Made by a program: the position numbers and the translations under genes. The notes below the pieces were generated by a model. That model saw only the letters and a list, made by a program, of their open reading frames with translations. It made no database searches and was not told the DNA's origin. This document shows positions 1 through 7,105 of a stretch of DNA of 64,000 bases, in pieces. This stretch comes from a virus. Positions within the stretch are counted from its first letter, which is position 1, and each line of letters starts with the position of its first letter. The DNA lies in the IMG/VR virus record IMGVR_UViG_3300017783_000006, positions 1-64,000 of that record, one strand, 5' to 3'.

Positions 1-12
1 TCATTAGAAAAT

Positions 13-489
13 TTAGACATAACAATACTCTTTCCATTCAGGATTATTAGTTTTATCAAGTGATAAAGTTATTTTATTCAATGGTGTTGTTGGTTTCTTT
101 CTCAGAACCATATTAGTTTCCTTAAGAAGTTTTCCTCCCTTTTTACTATTACAACTAGAACATGCAGTAACTAAATTTTCCCAAGTATCTTGTCCACCTA
201 AAGAACGTGGATGTATATGGTCAATAGTCAAATTTTTTGTTGCTCCACAATACTGACACTTATTACCATCACGTTTATAAATCATAGACCTTGATGGTTT
301 ATGTGACATCATAAGTCGATATGGAATTTTAATATAATTTACTAGTCTAATAACAGTTCCTGATAGTAACTGTGCTTTTTCCTTCATCAACAATACAACT
401 GCTCTTCTCCAATTACAAAAGTTAATTGGTTCATAAGTTGCATTTAGAACTAAAATTGTATTATTTGGTTGAATCCGATAATAGTCCAT
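13..489 (-). CDS. HNH endonuclease
   Basis: The 158-residue product has a complete HNH module in its C-terminal half: CQYC (zinc knuckle 1), then IDHIHPRS with the catalytic histidine, then the asparagine of WENLVTAC and the second knuckle CSSC. The N-terminal half (VLNATYEPINFCNWRRAV) is the usual companion region of this family in cyanobacteria and their phages. Such enzymes nick or cut DNA and are either free-standing homing-type nucleases or help degrade or process DNA. It opens the array of minus-strand genes; no neighbouring intron is seen, so it is free-standing. Family sure, role unsure. Confidence 0.88.
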   Translation of the reverse strand: MDYYRIQPNNTILVLNATYEPINFCNWRRAVVLLMKEKAQLLSGTVIRLVNYIKIPYRLMMSHKPSRSMIYKRDGNKCQYCGATKNLTIDHIHPRSLGGQDTWENLVTACSSCNSKKGGKLLKETNMVLRKKPTTPLNKITLSLDKTNNPEWKEYCYV

Positions 490-529
490 AGAAGGTTTTT
501 TATGAGTTTACCTCATAAGTATCTAGGTG

Positions 530-1111
530 TCAAAGAAATAATAATTGTCTTGGATTGAGTGAACCATCATCAATATTCTTTTGTAGATTTTTAGAATCTT
601 TATAAAAAAATGCTACAGTTGTTCTTAATAAATCTGTAGTTTGATTTGGTGATTGACCATAGTGTTCCCAATATGATGGTATTAAAGCACCACCATTAGG
701 AATATATGTAAAATACTCATAAGTATCTGTTATAGGATTTTTACAGATAAACTCTCCACCCCATTGAACATCCCAATGAGATTCTGTGAATAATATAAAT
801 GACCATTCATCTATCATATTATCACTATCTACATGAAAGGAACTATATTGTCCTCTCGTTTGTCCATTCACATGAATTCTAGTTAATTGAATTGGTTTTC
901 TGATATATTTTTGACATTTTAATTTAATAATGGTTGCTGCTTTGAACCAAGATAAATTATCATTTCTATTATTTTTAGAAAGTCCCCAACATAAACTATC
1001 ACCCTCATATGATTTATTTTCTAATTGCCATCCACAATAATTCCAATTATCCTGAAGGGTAAAAAATAATTCAGTTGGTAAGACGTTAGTTATTAGTTGC
1101 CCTTTATCCAT
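530..1111 (-). CDS. 2OG-Fe(II) oxygenase family protein
   Basis: This 193-residue protein keeps the double-stranded beta-helix core of Fe(II)/2-oxoglutarate oxygenases: the HxD iron ligands in SSFHVDSD, the distal histidine in SYWEHYG and the 2OG-binding arginine in LLRTTVAFFY. The reaction would be hydroxylation of a protein, nucleotide or small molecule; the substrate cannot be read from the sequence. The start overlaps the upstream 76-residue gene by 8 nt, so the two are probably co-translated. One of nine 2OG genes in the window and among the most divergent. Confidence 0.75.
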   Translation of the reverse strand: MDKGQLITNVLPTELFFTLQDNWNYCGWQLENKSYEGDSLCWGLSKNNRNDNLSWFKAATIIKLKCQKYIRKPIQLTRIHVNGQTRGQYSSFHVDSDNMIDEWSFILFTESHWDVQWGGEFICKNPITDTYEYFTYIPNGGALIPSYWEHYGQSPNQTTDLLRTTVAFFYKDSKNLQKNIDDGSLNPRQLLFL

Positions 1112-1334
1112 GTGGTTTATGTTCTTTCATTCCATCATGATTACCATCACCAGGAAGTCTACCAAATTCAATATATTGAACAACTTGCATAGAACCTTCA
1201 AGACGTTTTAAGTCACCTTCTATTTTTACATATTCATCATAAGATTCTTGCAACTCTTCAAGTCTTGTTTGAAGTTGCTTGGTTCTCTTTACAAATCTAT
1301 CAATTAGTTGTTGATTTGATTCTACTGGTTTCAT
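1104..1334 (-). CDS. small coiled-coil hypothetical protein
   Basis: This 76-residue protein is not recognised. Residues 5-50 form a heptad-like, charged helix (QLIDRFVKRTKQLQTRLEEL), followed by a glycine- and histidine-rich tail. It lies downstream of the tRNA-Arg and overlaps the following 2OG oxygenase gene by 8 nt. Confidence 0.6.
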   Translation of the reverse strand: MKPVESNQQLIDRFVKRTKQLQTRLEELQESYDEYVKIEGDLKRLEGSMQVVQYIEFGRLPGDGNHDGMKEHKPHG

Positions 1335-1353
1335 TTTGATTATATGGTAAAAA

Positions 1354-1427
1354 CGTCTTGTGAAGGACTCGAACCTTCGACCGACTGCTTAGAAGGCAGT
1401 TGCTCTATCCATCTGAGCTAACAAGAC
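1354..1427 (-). tRNA. tRNA-Arg(TCT)
   Basis: Reverse-strand cloverleaf with a 7-bp acceptor stem (GTCTTGT/ACAAGAC), D arm AGCTCAGATGGATAGAGC, anticodon loop CTTCTAA giving TCT (decodes AGA), and T arm GAAGGTTCGAGTCCTTC. CCA is not encoded. It lies just downstream of the 48-residue gene and its sigma70 promoter and is probably transcribed from it. Confidence 0.95.
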
Positions 1428-1458
1428 AAATAAGGGGAGAAATACTCCCGTTTTAGAT

Positions 1459-1605
1459 TCAATAGTTTAGAGCATTGTCAAATTCAATTTCATAAGAATC
1501 ATCATTGAGACTATACTGCATGTTCACATAATCTTCATAATCAATACCAAGAAAACTTTTTGCGAAATTTTCGTAATCATCGTGTAAACGACAGGTGTCA
1601 ATCAT
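1459..1605 (-). CDS. small acidic hypothetical protein (48 aa)
   Basis: The ORF encodes a 48-residue acidic protein beginning MIDTCRLHDDYENF. The start is supported by a strong ribosome binding site (AAGGAG, 8 nt before ATG) and a well-placed sigma70 promoter about 30 bp upstream. Function unknown; probably an early gene. Confidence 0.7.
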   Translation of the reverse strand: MIDTCRLHDDYENFAKSFLGIDYEDYVNMQYSLNDDSYEIEFDNALNY

Positions 1606-1632
1606 TGGGGAACTCCTTGAATCACATTAGTA

Positions 1633-1660
1633 ATTATAACAGATTTATATTAGTTCGCAA
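1633..1660 (-). promoter_or_regulatory. sigma70-type promoter
   Basis: On the minus strand: TTGCGA, 16-bp spacer, TATAAT (perfect -10). It faces the 48-residue gene and the tRNA-Arg beyond it. Confidence 0.7.
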
Positions 1661-1674
1661 GTTATAAGTAAAAA

Positions 1675-1983
1675 TTATTCTTCTTTCATATTGACATTAA
1701 AACGGTCAAGAACGTATGGGAATTGCTCATAACACTCTTTAACAATCATATCCTCCTGATGATATTCAACTCTAGAGTTTAGACTATTCAAAAGGATTTT
1801 TGAATATGCTTTAGCAATATCTTTTGGACTCATAGAGTCGATGATTTCATCAACATACTCTTGTAAAAAGTCATTTCTTACATGAGTATTATCTACAATG
1901 CTATCGATAAAATCTTCAAGATTCATGTTTGGTTTCTCGTATTCTAGAATTTGACTGTAAAGATCGTAGTTAAATTCAACCAT
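1675..1983 (-). CDS. hypothetical protein
   Basis: About 102 residues, acidic and helix-rich (MVEFNYDLYSQILEY). The ATG at 1983 is chosen over an upstream TTG at 2001; it gives an 8-nt overlap with the preceding gene. No recognisable domain. It forms a two-gene unit with the coiled-coil gene upstream, behind a strong sigma70 promoter. Confidence 0.6.
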   Translation of the reverse strand: MVEFNYDLYSQILEYEKPNMNLEDFIDSIVDNTHVRNDFLQEYVDEIIDSMSPKDIAKAYSKILLNSLNSRVEYHQEDMIVKECYEQFPYVLDRFNVNMKEE

Positions 1984-2203
1984 TTTCGATAAGTTTAGCA
2001 AGTTTTTTCTCTTCCCTCATTTCCTTTACAAGAAGTTTGAGTTGAGAGATGTCTTCATTCAAAATTGACAAATCATCATACAGAAGTTCTGCTTGATAAT
2101 AACTGGTACACTTTCTATACTGTTTAGAAAGTTTATCGAATTTTTTCTTTGAATCCTTCAGTTCTTTTTCGTATTGTTGAAGGGTTTTGCTATCGTAAGT
2201 CAT
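1976..2203 (-). CDS. coiled-coil hypothetical protein
   Basis: About 75 residues from MTYDSKTLQQYEKEL, nearly all predicted helix with heptad spacing and many Lys/Glu/Gln. The start at 2203 is used because the promoter at 2248-2276 would put transcription initiation near 2240, which excludes the longer frame starting at 2317. Function unknown. Confidence 0.6.
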   Translation of the reverse strand: MTYDSKTLQQYEKELKDSKKKFDKLSKQYRKCTSYYQAELLYDDLSILNEDISQLKLLVKEMREEKKLAKLIENG

Positions 2204-2247
2204 TTGACAGTTTAGAATCCAGTCCGTTATTGATTGGTTACTTTGTA

Positions 2248-2276
2248 AGTATAACAGGGTTTTGGGGGTTTTGCAA
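2248..2276 (-). promoter_or_regulatory. sigma70-type promoter
   Basis: Minus strand TTGCAA, 17-bp spacer, TATACT. It follows a terminator-like hairpin (2284-2305), marking the start of a new transcription unit reading into the coiled-coil gene. Confidence 0.7.
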
Positions 2277-2283
2277 GTAGAAC

Positions 2284-2305
2284 GTGCCAGAAAAAATACT
2301 GGCAC
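2284..2305 (-). terminator. terminator-like hairpin
   Basis: A perfect 7-bp stem GTGCCAG/CTGGCAC encloses an AT-only loop and lies just after the stop of the 61-residue gene. No clear T-run follows on the minus strand, so it may be a processing or attenuating hairpin rather than an intrinsic terminator. Confidence 0.45.
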
Positions 2306-2328
2306 TTCACTCAACAATATGTAGTCAA

Positions 2329-2514
2329 TTAAGGTGTTGGGTCATAATAGACAATTTCCTCAATTCTTGGAATAATCTCATACTTAAGATCATCAAGATG
2401 AAAATGAATGAGACTCATATCCATCTGATGAAGTTTTTCTTCATGTTCTACAAGATCAATAAGTTGATTGTAGACATTCTCAATGATTTCGTATCCATTT
2501 TTTACCCTACCCAT
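2329..2514 (-). CDS. hypothetical protein (61 aa)
   Basis: Small acidic helical protein (MGRVKNGYEIIENVYNQLI) with no recognised domain. It overlaps the preceding 89-residue gene by 13 nt, implying coupled translation. The stop lies 24 nt before a hairpin at 2284-2305. Confidence 0.55.
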   Translation of the reverse strand: MGRVKNGYEIIENVYNQLIDLVEHEEKLHQMDMSLIHFHLDDLKYEIIPRIEEIVYYDPTP

Positions 2515-2771
2515 TGTCCTCTTTGCACAAGAATTTTACGCATTTCAAGATAGATAAATTCCCTCATACGAGGATTTTCTGTGGTGCCGTAAGCATCACG
2601 CAAACGTTGAAGATAATCATTTTGAGTAGTCATTTTCAAATTAGTTGCGTTAGTAACACCAATGTCCTTCATAGGAGAACCTGCATTTACTTTGTTTTTT
2701 CCAAAGTTACCAGAAACTCGACCATTAGTGCGAAATTTTGGTTTGATTTTAGAGAGATTGGAAAATTCCAT
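2502..2771 (-). CDS. hypothetical protein (89 aa)
   Basis: Basic N-terminus (MEFSNLSKIKPKFRTNGR) with a glycine/asparagine-rich stretch, then a helical C-terminus (LQRLRDAYGTTENPRMREF). A promoter (TTGATT-16-TATATT, 2794-2821) lies 23 bp upstream of the start. Function unknown. Confidence 0.6.
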   Translation of the reverse strand: MEFSNLSKIKPKFRTNGRVSGNFGKNKVNAGSPMKDIGVTNATNLKMTTQNDYLQRLRDAYGTTENPRMREFIYLEMRKILVQRGQWVG

Positions 2772-2793
2772 CAGTCATTTGCTCTACCCTTCT

Positions 2794-2821
2794 AATATAC
2801 ACGATTTTCACTCCCAATCAA
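2794..2821 (-). promoter_or_regulatory. sigma70-type promoter
   Basis: Minus strand TTGATT, 16-bp spacer, TATATT. It overlaps the 3' end of the upstream 66-residue gene and serves the 89-residue gene. Confidence 0.5.
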
Positions 2822-3008
2822 GTGCGTCTGTGCCACCTCTACGACCGTCCCTGAGGAGGATTTCGATTCTAGTGAGTCTATCTTCAATAAGGTCTAATCT
2901 GTGCTCTGTAATTGCCTCTCTCTTCACAGAATATGGGTCTATTGTTGCCATTGTTCCCTGAAGGGAATTAATTAGTGGTTCGTCAAACATCATAGTTAAA
3001 TCATCCAA
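2808..3008 (-). CDS. hypothetical protein (66 aa)
   Basis: Helical segment EHRLDLIEDRLTRIEILLRD looks like a short coiled coil, then a Gly/Arg-rich turn. Several in-frame methionines near the start (residues 1, 6, 7, 20) leave the start uncertain. It overlaps the end of the three-domain glycosyltransferase/oxygenase by 13 nt. Confidence 0.55.
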   Translation of the reverse strand: MDDLTMMFDEPLINSLQGTMATIDPYSVKREAITEHRLDLIEDRLTRIEILLRDGRRGGTDALDWE

Positions 3009-4783
3009 GTAATCATAGAGTATCTAGTTCCAGATGTAACTGGCATAATTTCATGAGGATACATGAAATTTGATGGAAATATAATACCATCACCCTTCTT
3101 TAATTTGTATATTTTTGTTCTTCCCCAGAAAGTAAGTTCTCCACCTTCATAATCATCGTTTAAATTAAAAATTATAGTTAAACTTCTTGGTCTGTCTTTG
3201 AAATGATCTGTGTGTTCTATGTACTTTCCACCAACAGAATATTTTAACAATGTATATCCTTCATCTTGAGCACAAGTTAATTGCATTTCAGGATATTTGG
3301 ATTCATAACGTTGATATATTTCTTTTACTTTTTGAAAAAACATGTCATCATATTCCTTTCTCTTTTCTTGATTTTTAGACATCACATCATCATATGAAAT
3401 ATCTATCGAGGAACAATTTCTAACGTCTATGTCAGGTTCTCCTGAAGAAATTTTAGATTGCTGCCATTCATCGAACCTATTATATTCTTCAATAACTTTA
3501 TCGCAAATTGAAGTATCAAGAAAATTATCAACATGATATATCATGTCACTATAATCTATTTTTTTCTTAGTTCTATCAAAATACCTATCCGCATACTCTC
3601 CATTTTTTCTTACATAATGAAGAAATATTTGTGTATAAGATTCTCCTTCATATGGTTCCCTCCAATGAGGTCTTTCAGTTCCTAAGTAAATAATTGCATC
3701 TCCAGATTCTAAAACTACTGATTTAGTTTCCTTATTTGGTGTTTCTACAAAAAATTCCCAAGGTTCATCACCTTCCAAATGAACTGTCAATGATATTTCA
3801 CATTCAGATCTATCTACATGCTTTGTTAATACAGATTGATTACAATAATTTCTTGAGTAGCAATAAGTTGGAAGTACATCCTCCTCGATAATTTTAGAAA
3901 CCTCTTCGTTTTTATTAACAAGTAATTCTACACCAACAATAGGATTGTACATAGCAGGAGCATTTGATACCTGAGTATCTTTAATACAATCCCCCAAACT
4001 TATTTGTTTTTTTAACTTATTACTGATAGATACTGCATCATCAATTTCAATAAAATTACGGATAACAGCATATCCATTTTCTAACAATTCATTATTCATT
4101 GTAAATCTTTTTTCTAAGAAATAATTTGTTTTAATAGTGTCTATTCCATCAGGAATATCAGTTTGAAGTATATCCCTATCCCATGAACTTAAAAATCTAT
4201 TTTCCTTATTATATCCGCAAACATTAAACTTATGCAAGTGGTTTGTTATATATTCATCTACTGGAATAATACTGTTCTTATCACCAATCAATTCTCTTGC
4301 TGCTAATGGTGTAATTAAGTAACCATGAGTGCAATATGGATATACTGGAAGTGATAGATAATCATTTATTTTTACCACATTAAATTGCTCCCTCCAGTCA
4401 AAATATATCAAGTCATAATCATTAATAAGATTATCAAGTTGATTGAATGGTATTTTATGTTTAAGTATTGCATCATCTTCAAGAATTATTATTGGTTTGT
4501 CTTCATCTAAGCATTTTTTCCAAAGATAATAATGTGATAAAAAGCAACCAACTTCACCTTTCAAAATAGGTGTTTTGAATTCAGGATCTCTCCAATTTTT
4601 ATCAATATCAAATCCTCTTTCCAAAATCCAATCATAATCTATTTCGTATCCATTTATTGCATCAAAGAAATTATATTCAATAAATTTACTATTAGTTTCT
4701 TCAAATAATTTTTTCCTATCTTGTCTACTTTTTAATGATATTACAAAAATATTTTTACTCAGGAATATGTCTTTCATCTTCAC
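2996..4783 (-). CDS. GT25 glycosyltransferase fused to two 2OG-Fe(II) oxygenase domains
   Basis: A 595-residue, three-domain enzyme. Residues 8-215 are a family-25 glycosyltransferase (the LPS/collagen-galactosyltransferase type): FVISLKSRQDRK, GEVGCFLSHYYLW at 76-88 and the metal-binding LEDD at 101-104. Residues 226-400 are a 2OG oxygenase with H322xD324 (TKHVDRSE) and distal H373 (RPHWREPY). Residues 410-595 are a second, prolyl-4-hydroxylase-type oxygenase with H524xD526 (YIEHTDHF), distal H577 and 2OG-binding R587 (SGTRYSM). The order resembles lysyl hydroxylase/glucosyltransferase (PLOD) proteins of animals and giant viruses, which hydroxylate collagen lysines and then glycosylate them. 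The gene overlaps the next 2OG gene by 29 nt. That it modifies a virion protein is inference. Confidence 0.85.
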   Translation of the reverse strand: MKMKDIFLSKNIFVISLKSRQDRKKLFEETNSKFIEYNFFDAINGYEIDYDWILERGFDIDKNWRDPEFKTPILKGEVGCFLSHYYLWKKCLDEDKPIIILEDDAILKHKIPFNQLDNLINDYDLIYFDWREQFNVVKINDYLSLPVYPYCTHGYLITPLAARELIGDKNSIIPVDEYITNHLHKFNVCGYNKENRFLSSWDRDILQTDIPDGIDTIKTNYFLEKRFTMNNELLENGYAVIRNFIEIDDAVSISNKLKKQISLGDCIKDTQVSNAPAMYNPIVGVELLVNKNEEVSKIIEEDVLPTYCYSRNYCNQSVLTKHVDRSECEISLTVHLEGDEPWEFFVETPNKETKSVVLESGDAIIYLGTERPHWREPYEGESYTQIFLHYVRKNGEYADRYFDRTKKKIDYSDMIYHVDNFLDTSICDKVIEEYNRFDEWQQSKISSGEPDIDVRNCSSIDISYDDVMSKNQEKRKEYDDMFFQKVKEIYQRYESKYPEMQLTCAQDEGYTLLKYSVGGKYIEHTDHFKDRPRSLTIIFNLNDDYEGGELTFWGRTKIYKLKKGDGIIFPSNFMYPHEIMPVTSGTRYSMITWMI

Positions 4784-5387
4784 TAATAGATATTTGTTTT
4801 TCTTGTTTCCATATCCATCCCGTGCATATGTATTTGACTTCTCTTTTAGGTGGATACCCTCTATGTTGATATGTCCAAGTTGCTGGGAATAACATCAACT
4901 TCCCGCACTCTGGTTGAACCCTTGTACCTCCAACAAACTCTGTATATCCATTTTCTTTAACATCATTCAAATACCACAGAAAAGTTACTATTCTATTTGT
5001 TGTTGTTGTCTCATCTACATTCCCAGAACAAAAATCATGATGCCATGTATAAAATTCATATGGTTTTGTTTCTTGAAGTTGGTATCCAGTATCATATACT
5101 CCATCACTACAGAGAGCACTACCCATACCTGGCAGTATACAATTTAAATATTCTGAATACCTTTTTATTGCTCCAAATAATACTTCACTTAATATTTTAT
5201 CTTCCTCTCCCCAATTATTAGCATCTGAAAGTGACATGTCTATGGATAACTTAGTATCTGGAGTATATCCCCCACCAGTTATTCCTTTTCTTCTATGTTC
5301 AGAAGTTTTAAATTTATCAATTACATGATTACAAAACTCTCTCGTAAGAGAGTTTTGTTCAAAATAAATTAACTCATCAATGTCCAT
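4755..5387 (-). CDS. prolyl-4-hydroxylase-like 2OG-Fe(II) oxygenase
   Basis: A 210-residue single-domain oxygenase with the iron ligands HHD (YTWHHDFCSG) and QHRG (TWTYQHRGYPP), the beta-core stretch FLWYLNDVKENG and a lysine in the 2OG-binding region (REVKYICTGW). It reads like the phage P4H-type proteins that share YLND...G.TEF with the 198-residue protein at 39420-40016. Its 3' end overlaps the GT25-2OG-2OG gene by 29 nt in another frame, suggesting joint expression. Substrate unknown. Confidence 0.8.
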   Translation of the reverse strand: MDIDELIYFEQNSLTREFCNHVIDKFKTSEHRRKGITGGGYTPDTKLSIDMSLSDANNWGEEDKILSEVLFGAIKRYSEYLNCILPGMGSALCSDGVYDTGYQLQETKPYEFYTWHHDFCSGNVDETTTTNRIVTFLWYLNDVKENGYTEFVGGTRVQPECGKLMLFPATWTYQHRGYPPKREVKYICTGWIWKQEKQISISEDERHIPE

Positions 5388-5406
5388 ATTTTAGTTTTAT
5401 CTTAAG

Positions 5407-5607
5407 TTATTTAACAAGTTCCCAATTATCATCATTCTTCGCATTCATTCTAAACTTATATTTTTTATTGATAGACGTAAGAGAAAAAATTCCATTATTC
5501 TCATCATCAACGTAGCAACTATGAAGTTTGTCCATGTCTAATTCAAACCGAATGTTTGCAATGCTAGTTTTCGGTTGAACGCAAATCATTTTTCTTTTAG
5601 TCATCAA
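5407..5607 (-). CDS. hypothetical protein (66 aa)
   Basis: Basic, beta-rich small protein (IFSLTSINKKYKFRM). Overlaps the stop of the MGTRSRIG-family gene by 4 nt (ATGA), so translation is coupled. Function unknown. Confidence 0.6.
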   Translation of the reverse strand: MMTKRKMICVQPKTSIANIRFELDMDKLHSCYVDDENNGIFSLTSINKKYKFRMNAKNDDNWELVK

Positions 5608-6044
5608 ACGTGCAGGGGAGTGTTAGAGATTTCAACGATTTCAGGTTTTTTTCTATGATCAAACTGATTCATATCATAGCATACCCATTCACCAGTTGGT
5701 GTAAAAATATAAGCATACTCTTCACCATCACTTAGATATTCTGCCACATTGTTATCGAGATGAGGAGGACAATCATCACCACGTTGTGCATAATATTGTG
5801 GACCATATTCTTCTTCTTCTTTAATCTCTTTTACATAAGGAGCAAGTTCTTTACCAGTCCAACGTTCTTTTGTCCATGCACAAGACATATCACCACCATC
5901 AATCAGTTCGGATACTTTCTCCTTCGTATTGTAGTGCGTCTTAAGAATCCGACCCAACCAAGTAGGATAACCATCCCAGTGATGATAAACAGAAAGAATA
6001 GAGTCATCTGAAAGTTGAATACCGATGCGTGAACGTGTTCCCAT
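5604..6044 (-). CDS. conserved phage protein, MGTRSRIGI family
   Basis: A 146-residue protein with the N-terminal signature MGTRSRIGIQL...SVYHHWDGYP, seen in many cyanophages and other phages and bacteria, and an acidic, aromatic C-terminal half. The family has no established function that I know of. The start is clear from the conserved N-terminus. Confidence 0.75.
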   Translation of the reverse strand: MGTRSRIGIQLSDDSILSVYHHWDGYPTWLGRILKTHYNTKEKVSELIDGGDMSCAWTKERWTGKELAPYVKEIKEEEEYGPQYYAQRGDDCPPHLDNNVAEYLSDGEEYAYIFTPTGEWVCYDMNQFDHRKKPEIVEISNTPLHV

Positions 6045-6075
6045 TATGTAGAAAAATTAGAGAGTTGAATAAAAA

Positions 6076-6237
6076 TCAGAGGTTGATGAGAATGTCATCT
6101 TGATTGCCGAACCAGTCTTCTTGCTCAGTTTCAATCATTGATTCCATATCTTTATATGCAATCTCATCAAAAATTTCATGTAAGTCAAAGTCATTGATCT
6201 CTTCAATCTGCTCCTTTTCAATAAAAATCCGAGTCAT
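6076..6237 (-). CDS. small acidic hypothetical protein (53 aa)
   Basis: Acidic helical protein MTRIFIEKEQIEEINDF with a C-terminal WFGNQDD. It lies directly downstream of a palindrome-containing promoter (6248-6304) shared in form with those of the 76-residue gene at 12842 and cobS. Function unknown. Confidence 0.65.
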   Translation of the reverse strand: MTRIFIEKEQIEEINDFDLHEIFDEIAYKDMESMIETEQEDWFGNQDDILINL

Positions 6238-6247
6238 GCTTCTGTTT

Positions 6248-6304
6248 TGATTACTTCGTAATCATAGCATGTCTCGGACTGTATGGTGGGTTTAGTGGAC
6301 AGTT
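6248..6304 (-). promoter_or_regulatory. promoter with GGACAGTT box and TGATTAC palindrome
   Basis: Minus strand: AACTGTCC (6297-6304), exactly 30 bp, then a TATGAT -10 (6261-6266) that overlaps the perfect inverted repeat TGATTAC-TTC-GTAATCA (6248-6264). No TTGACA-like -35 is present. The same arrangement, with the same 30-bp spacing, is at 13091-13147. Confidence 0.6.
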
Positions 6305-6316
6305 AAACTACTGGTC

Positions 6317-6502
6317 TCACTCTTCCTCTGGTGCGGAAACTTCTGCTTCTTCAGCAACAGTTTCTGGTGCAAATACTTCTTCTTGTGCTGGTGCTTCTTC
6401 GGCAACAGGTGGAGCAACTTCCTCAACAATAGGTGCTGCTGCTGGTGCAGTCAGTCCATCGTTTTGTGCTTTTCCTTGAAATAAGTCTCTAAATCTTCCC
6501 AT
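6317..6502 (-). CDS. Ala/Glu/Pro-rich acidic protein (61 aa)
   Basis: Short basic start (MGRFRDLFQGKAQ) followed by a low-complexity, strongly acidic tail of Ala, Glu, Pro and Val. A small protein of this shape recurs in T4-like cyanophages. The acidic tail could mimic DNA or bind a basic partner; that is inference. Confidence 0.65.
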   Translation of the reverse strand: MGRFRDLFQGKAQNDGLTAPAAAPIVEEVAPPVAEEAPAQEEVFAPETVAEEAEVSAPEEE

Positions 6503-6506
6503 GGTT

Positions 6507-6626
6507 TTAATTAATTGAAACTACTTGTTGTGATTGGTCATCAATTTCATATACAATGTGCATCCATTCCCATGTAATAATACTGACACAAGATGCAATC
6601 AAAGAAATAATAATAGTTTTTTTCAT
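6507..6626 (-). CDS. single-span membrane peptide (39 aa)
   Basis: MKKTIIISLIASCVSIITWEW gives a short basic start and one hydrophobic helix, followed by an acidic tail. It begins 1 nt after the stop of the His/Cys-rich membrane peptide, and the two look co-translated. Confidence 0.55.
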   Translation of the reverse strand: MKKTIIISLIASCVSIITWEWMHIVYEIDDQSQQVVSIN

Positions 6627-6627
6627 A

Positions 6628-6795
6628 TTAATGGTTATGACAAATGCCTTCAGTATGACAATGACTTGAATTTCCATTCATGTGAAATACCCCATGATAG
6701 AAACCAAATCCAATAATAGCACTAAAAACTGCTACTGTTGCTGCTGCTACAAATGGTGCAGAATTGGATGCACCCCTAAGTATTAAAGTTTTCAT
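6628..6795 (-). CDS. membrane peptide with His/Cys-rich tail (55 aa)
   Basis: Residues 13-34 form one hydrophobic helix (FVAAATVAVFSAIIGFGF); the tail is packed with metal ligands (SSHCHTEGICHNH plus two more His). A membrane-anchored metal-binding peptide is the simplest reading. It sits next to the 39-residue membrane peptide, just downstream of the tmRNA gene. Not recognised as a named family. Confidence 0.6.
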   Translation of the reverse strand: MKTLILRGASNSAPFVAAATVAVFSAIIGFGFYHGVFHMNGNSSHCHTEGICHNH

Positions 6796-6841
6796 AAATT
6801 TATAAACTATATATTAACTTCGATTATTTATGAAAATAGAG

Positions 6842-7099
6842 GGCATTACACCCCCCAAGGGTTATTGGATTAGAAGGATAACCTATCCCCCATCTCCCAT
6901 TTAGGCAGTCGCAAGTGTGCGAGTGCGGGAGAATGCAACGATATTATTCGCTGCGGAATCAGATGTGTTTGCATCTATGGTTTTGTTCCGTCAACAATTA
7001 CAACCTTTTTGCCCTGTCGAAACCATGGCACCCCCATGAATGGAGGTGAGGAGAATCGAACTCCTGTCCAGAACAACAGACTTTGCAACCTCTTGAACA
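6842..7099 (-). ncRNA. ssrA: circularly permuted (two-piece) tmRNA
   Basis: On the minus strand the acceptor piece comes first: TGTTCTGGACAGGAGTTCGA (T arm AGGAG-TTCGATT-CTCCT) and the 3' acceptor strand CACCTCC plus A (7041-7048). After five nucleotides (7036-7040) comes the coding piece, which begins GGGGGTGCCATGGTTTCGAC at 7035. GGGGGTG pairs with CACCTCC over 7 bp (one G-U), and helix P2 forms between CAGGGCAA (7009-7016) and TTGTTCTG (7069-7076). The tag frame follows at 6951-6901, then pseudoknot-like stems down to about 6842. Two-piece tmRNA is the form used by marine unicellular cyanobacteria. The ends are approximate. Confidence 0.9.
6901..6951 (-). other. tmRNA tag-peptide reading frame
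   Basis: Starting at GCG the frame reads ANNIVAFSRTRTLATA and stops at TAA. The first half matches the cyanobacterial tag pattern AN(N/K)IV-FSR as I remember it, which confirms the frame. The end, LATA, differs from the usual -AA (such as VAA or LAA) that ClpX recognises. Confidence 0.85.
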
Positions 7100-7105
7100 C
7101 TGTAT

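Noticed and set aside
1-12. Possible start codon (ATG on the minus strand at 2-4) of a gene leaving the window
   Set aside because: Only one codon is inside the window, so nothing can be supported.
2204-2317. Longer start for the coiled-coil gene ending at 1976
   Set aside because: It would cross the -35/-10 promoter and the hairpin at 2284-2305.
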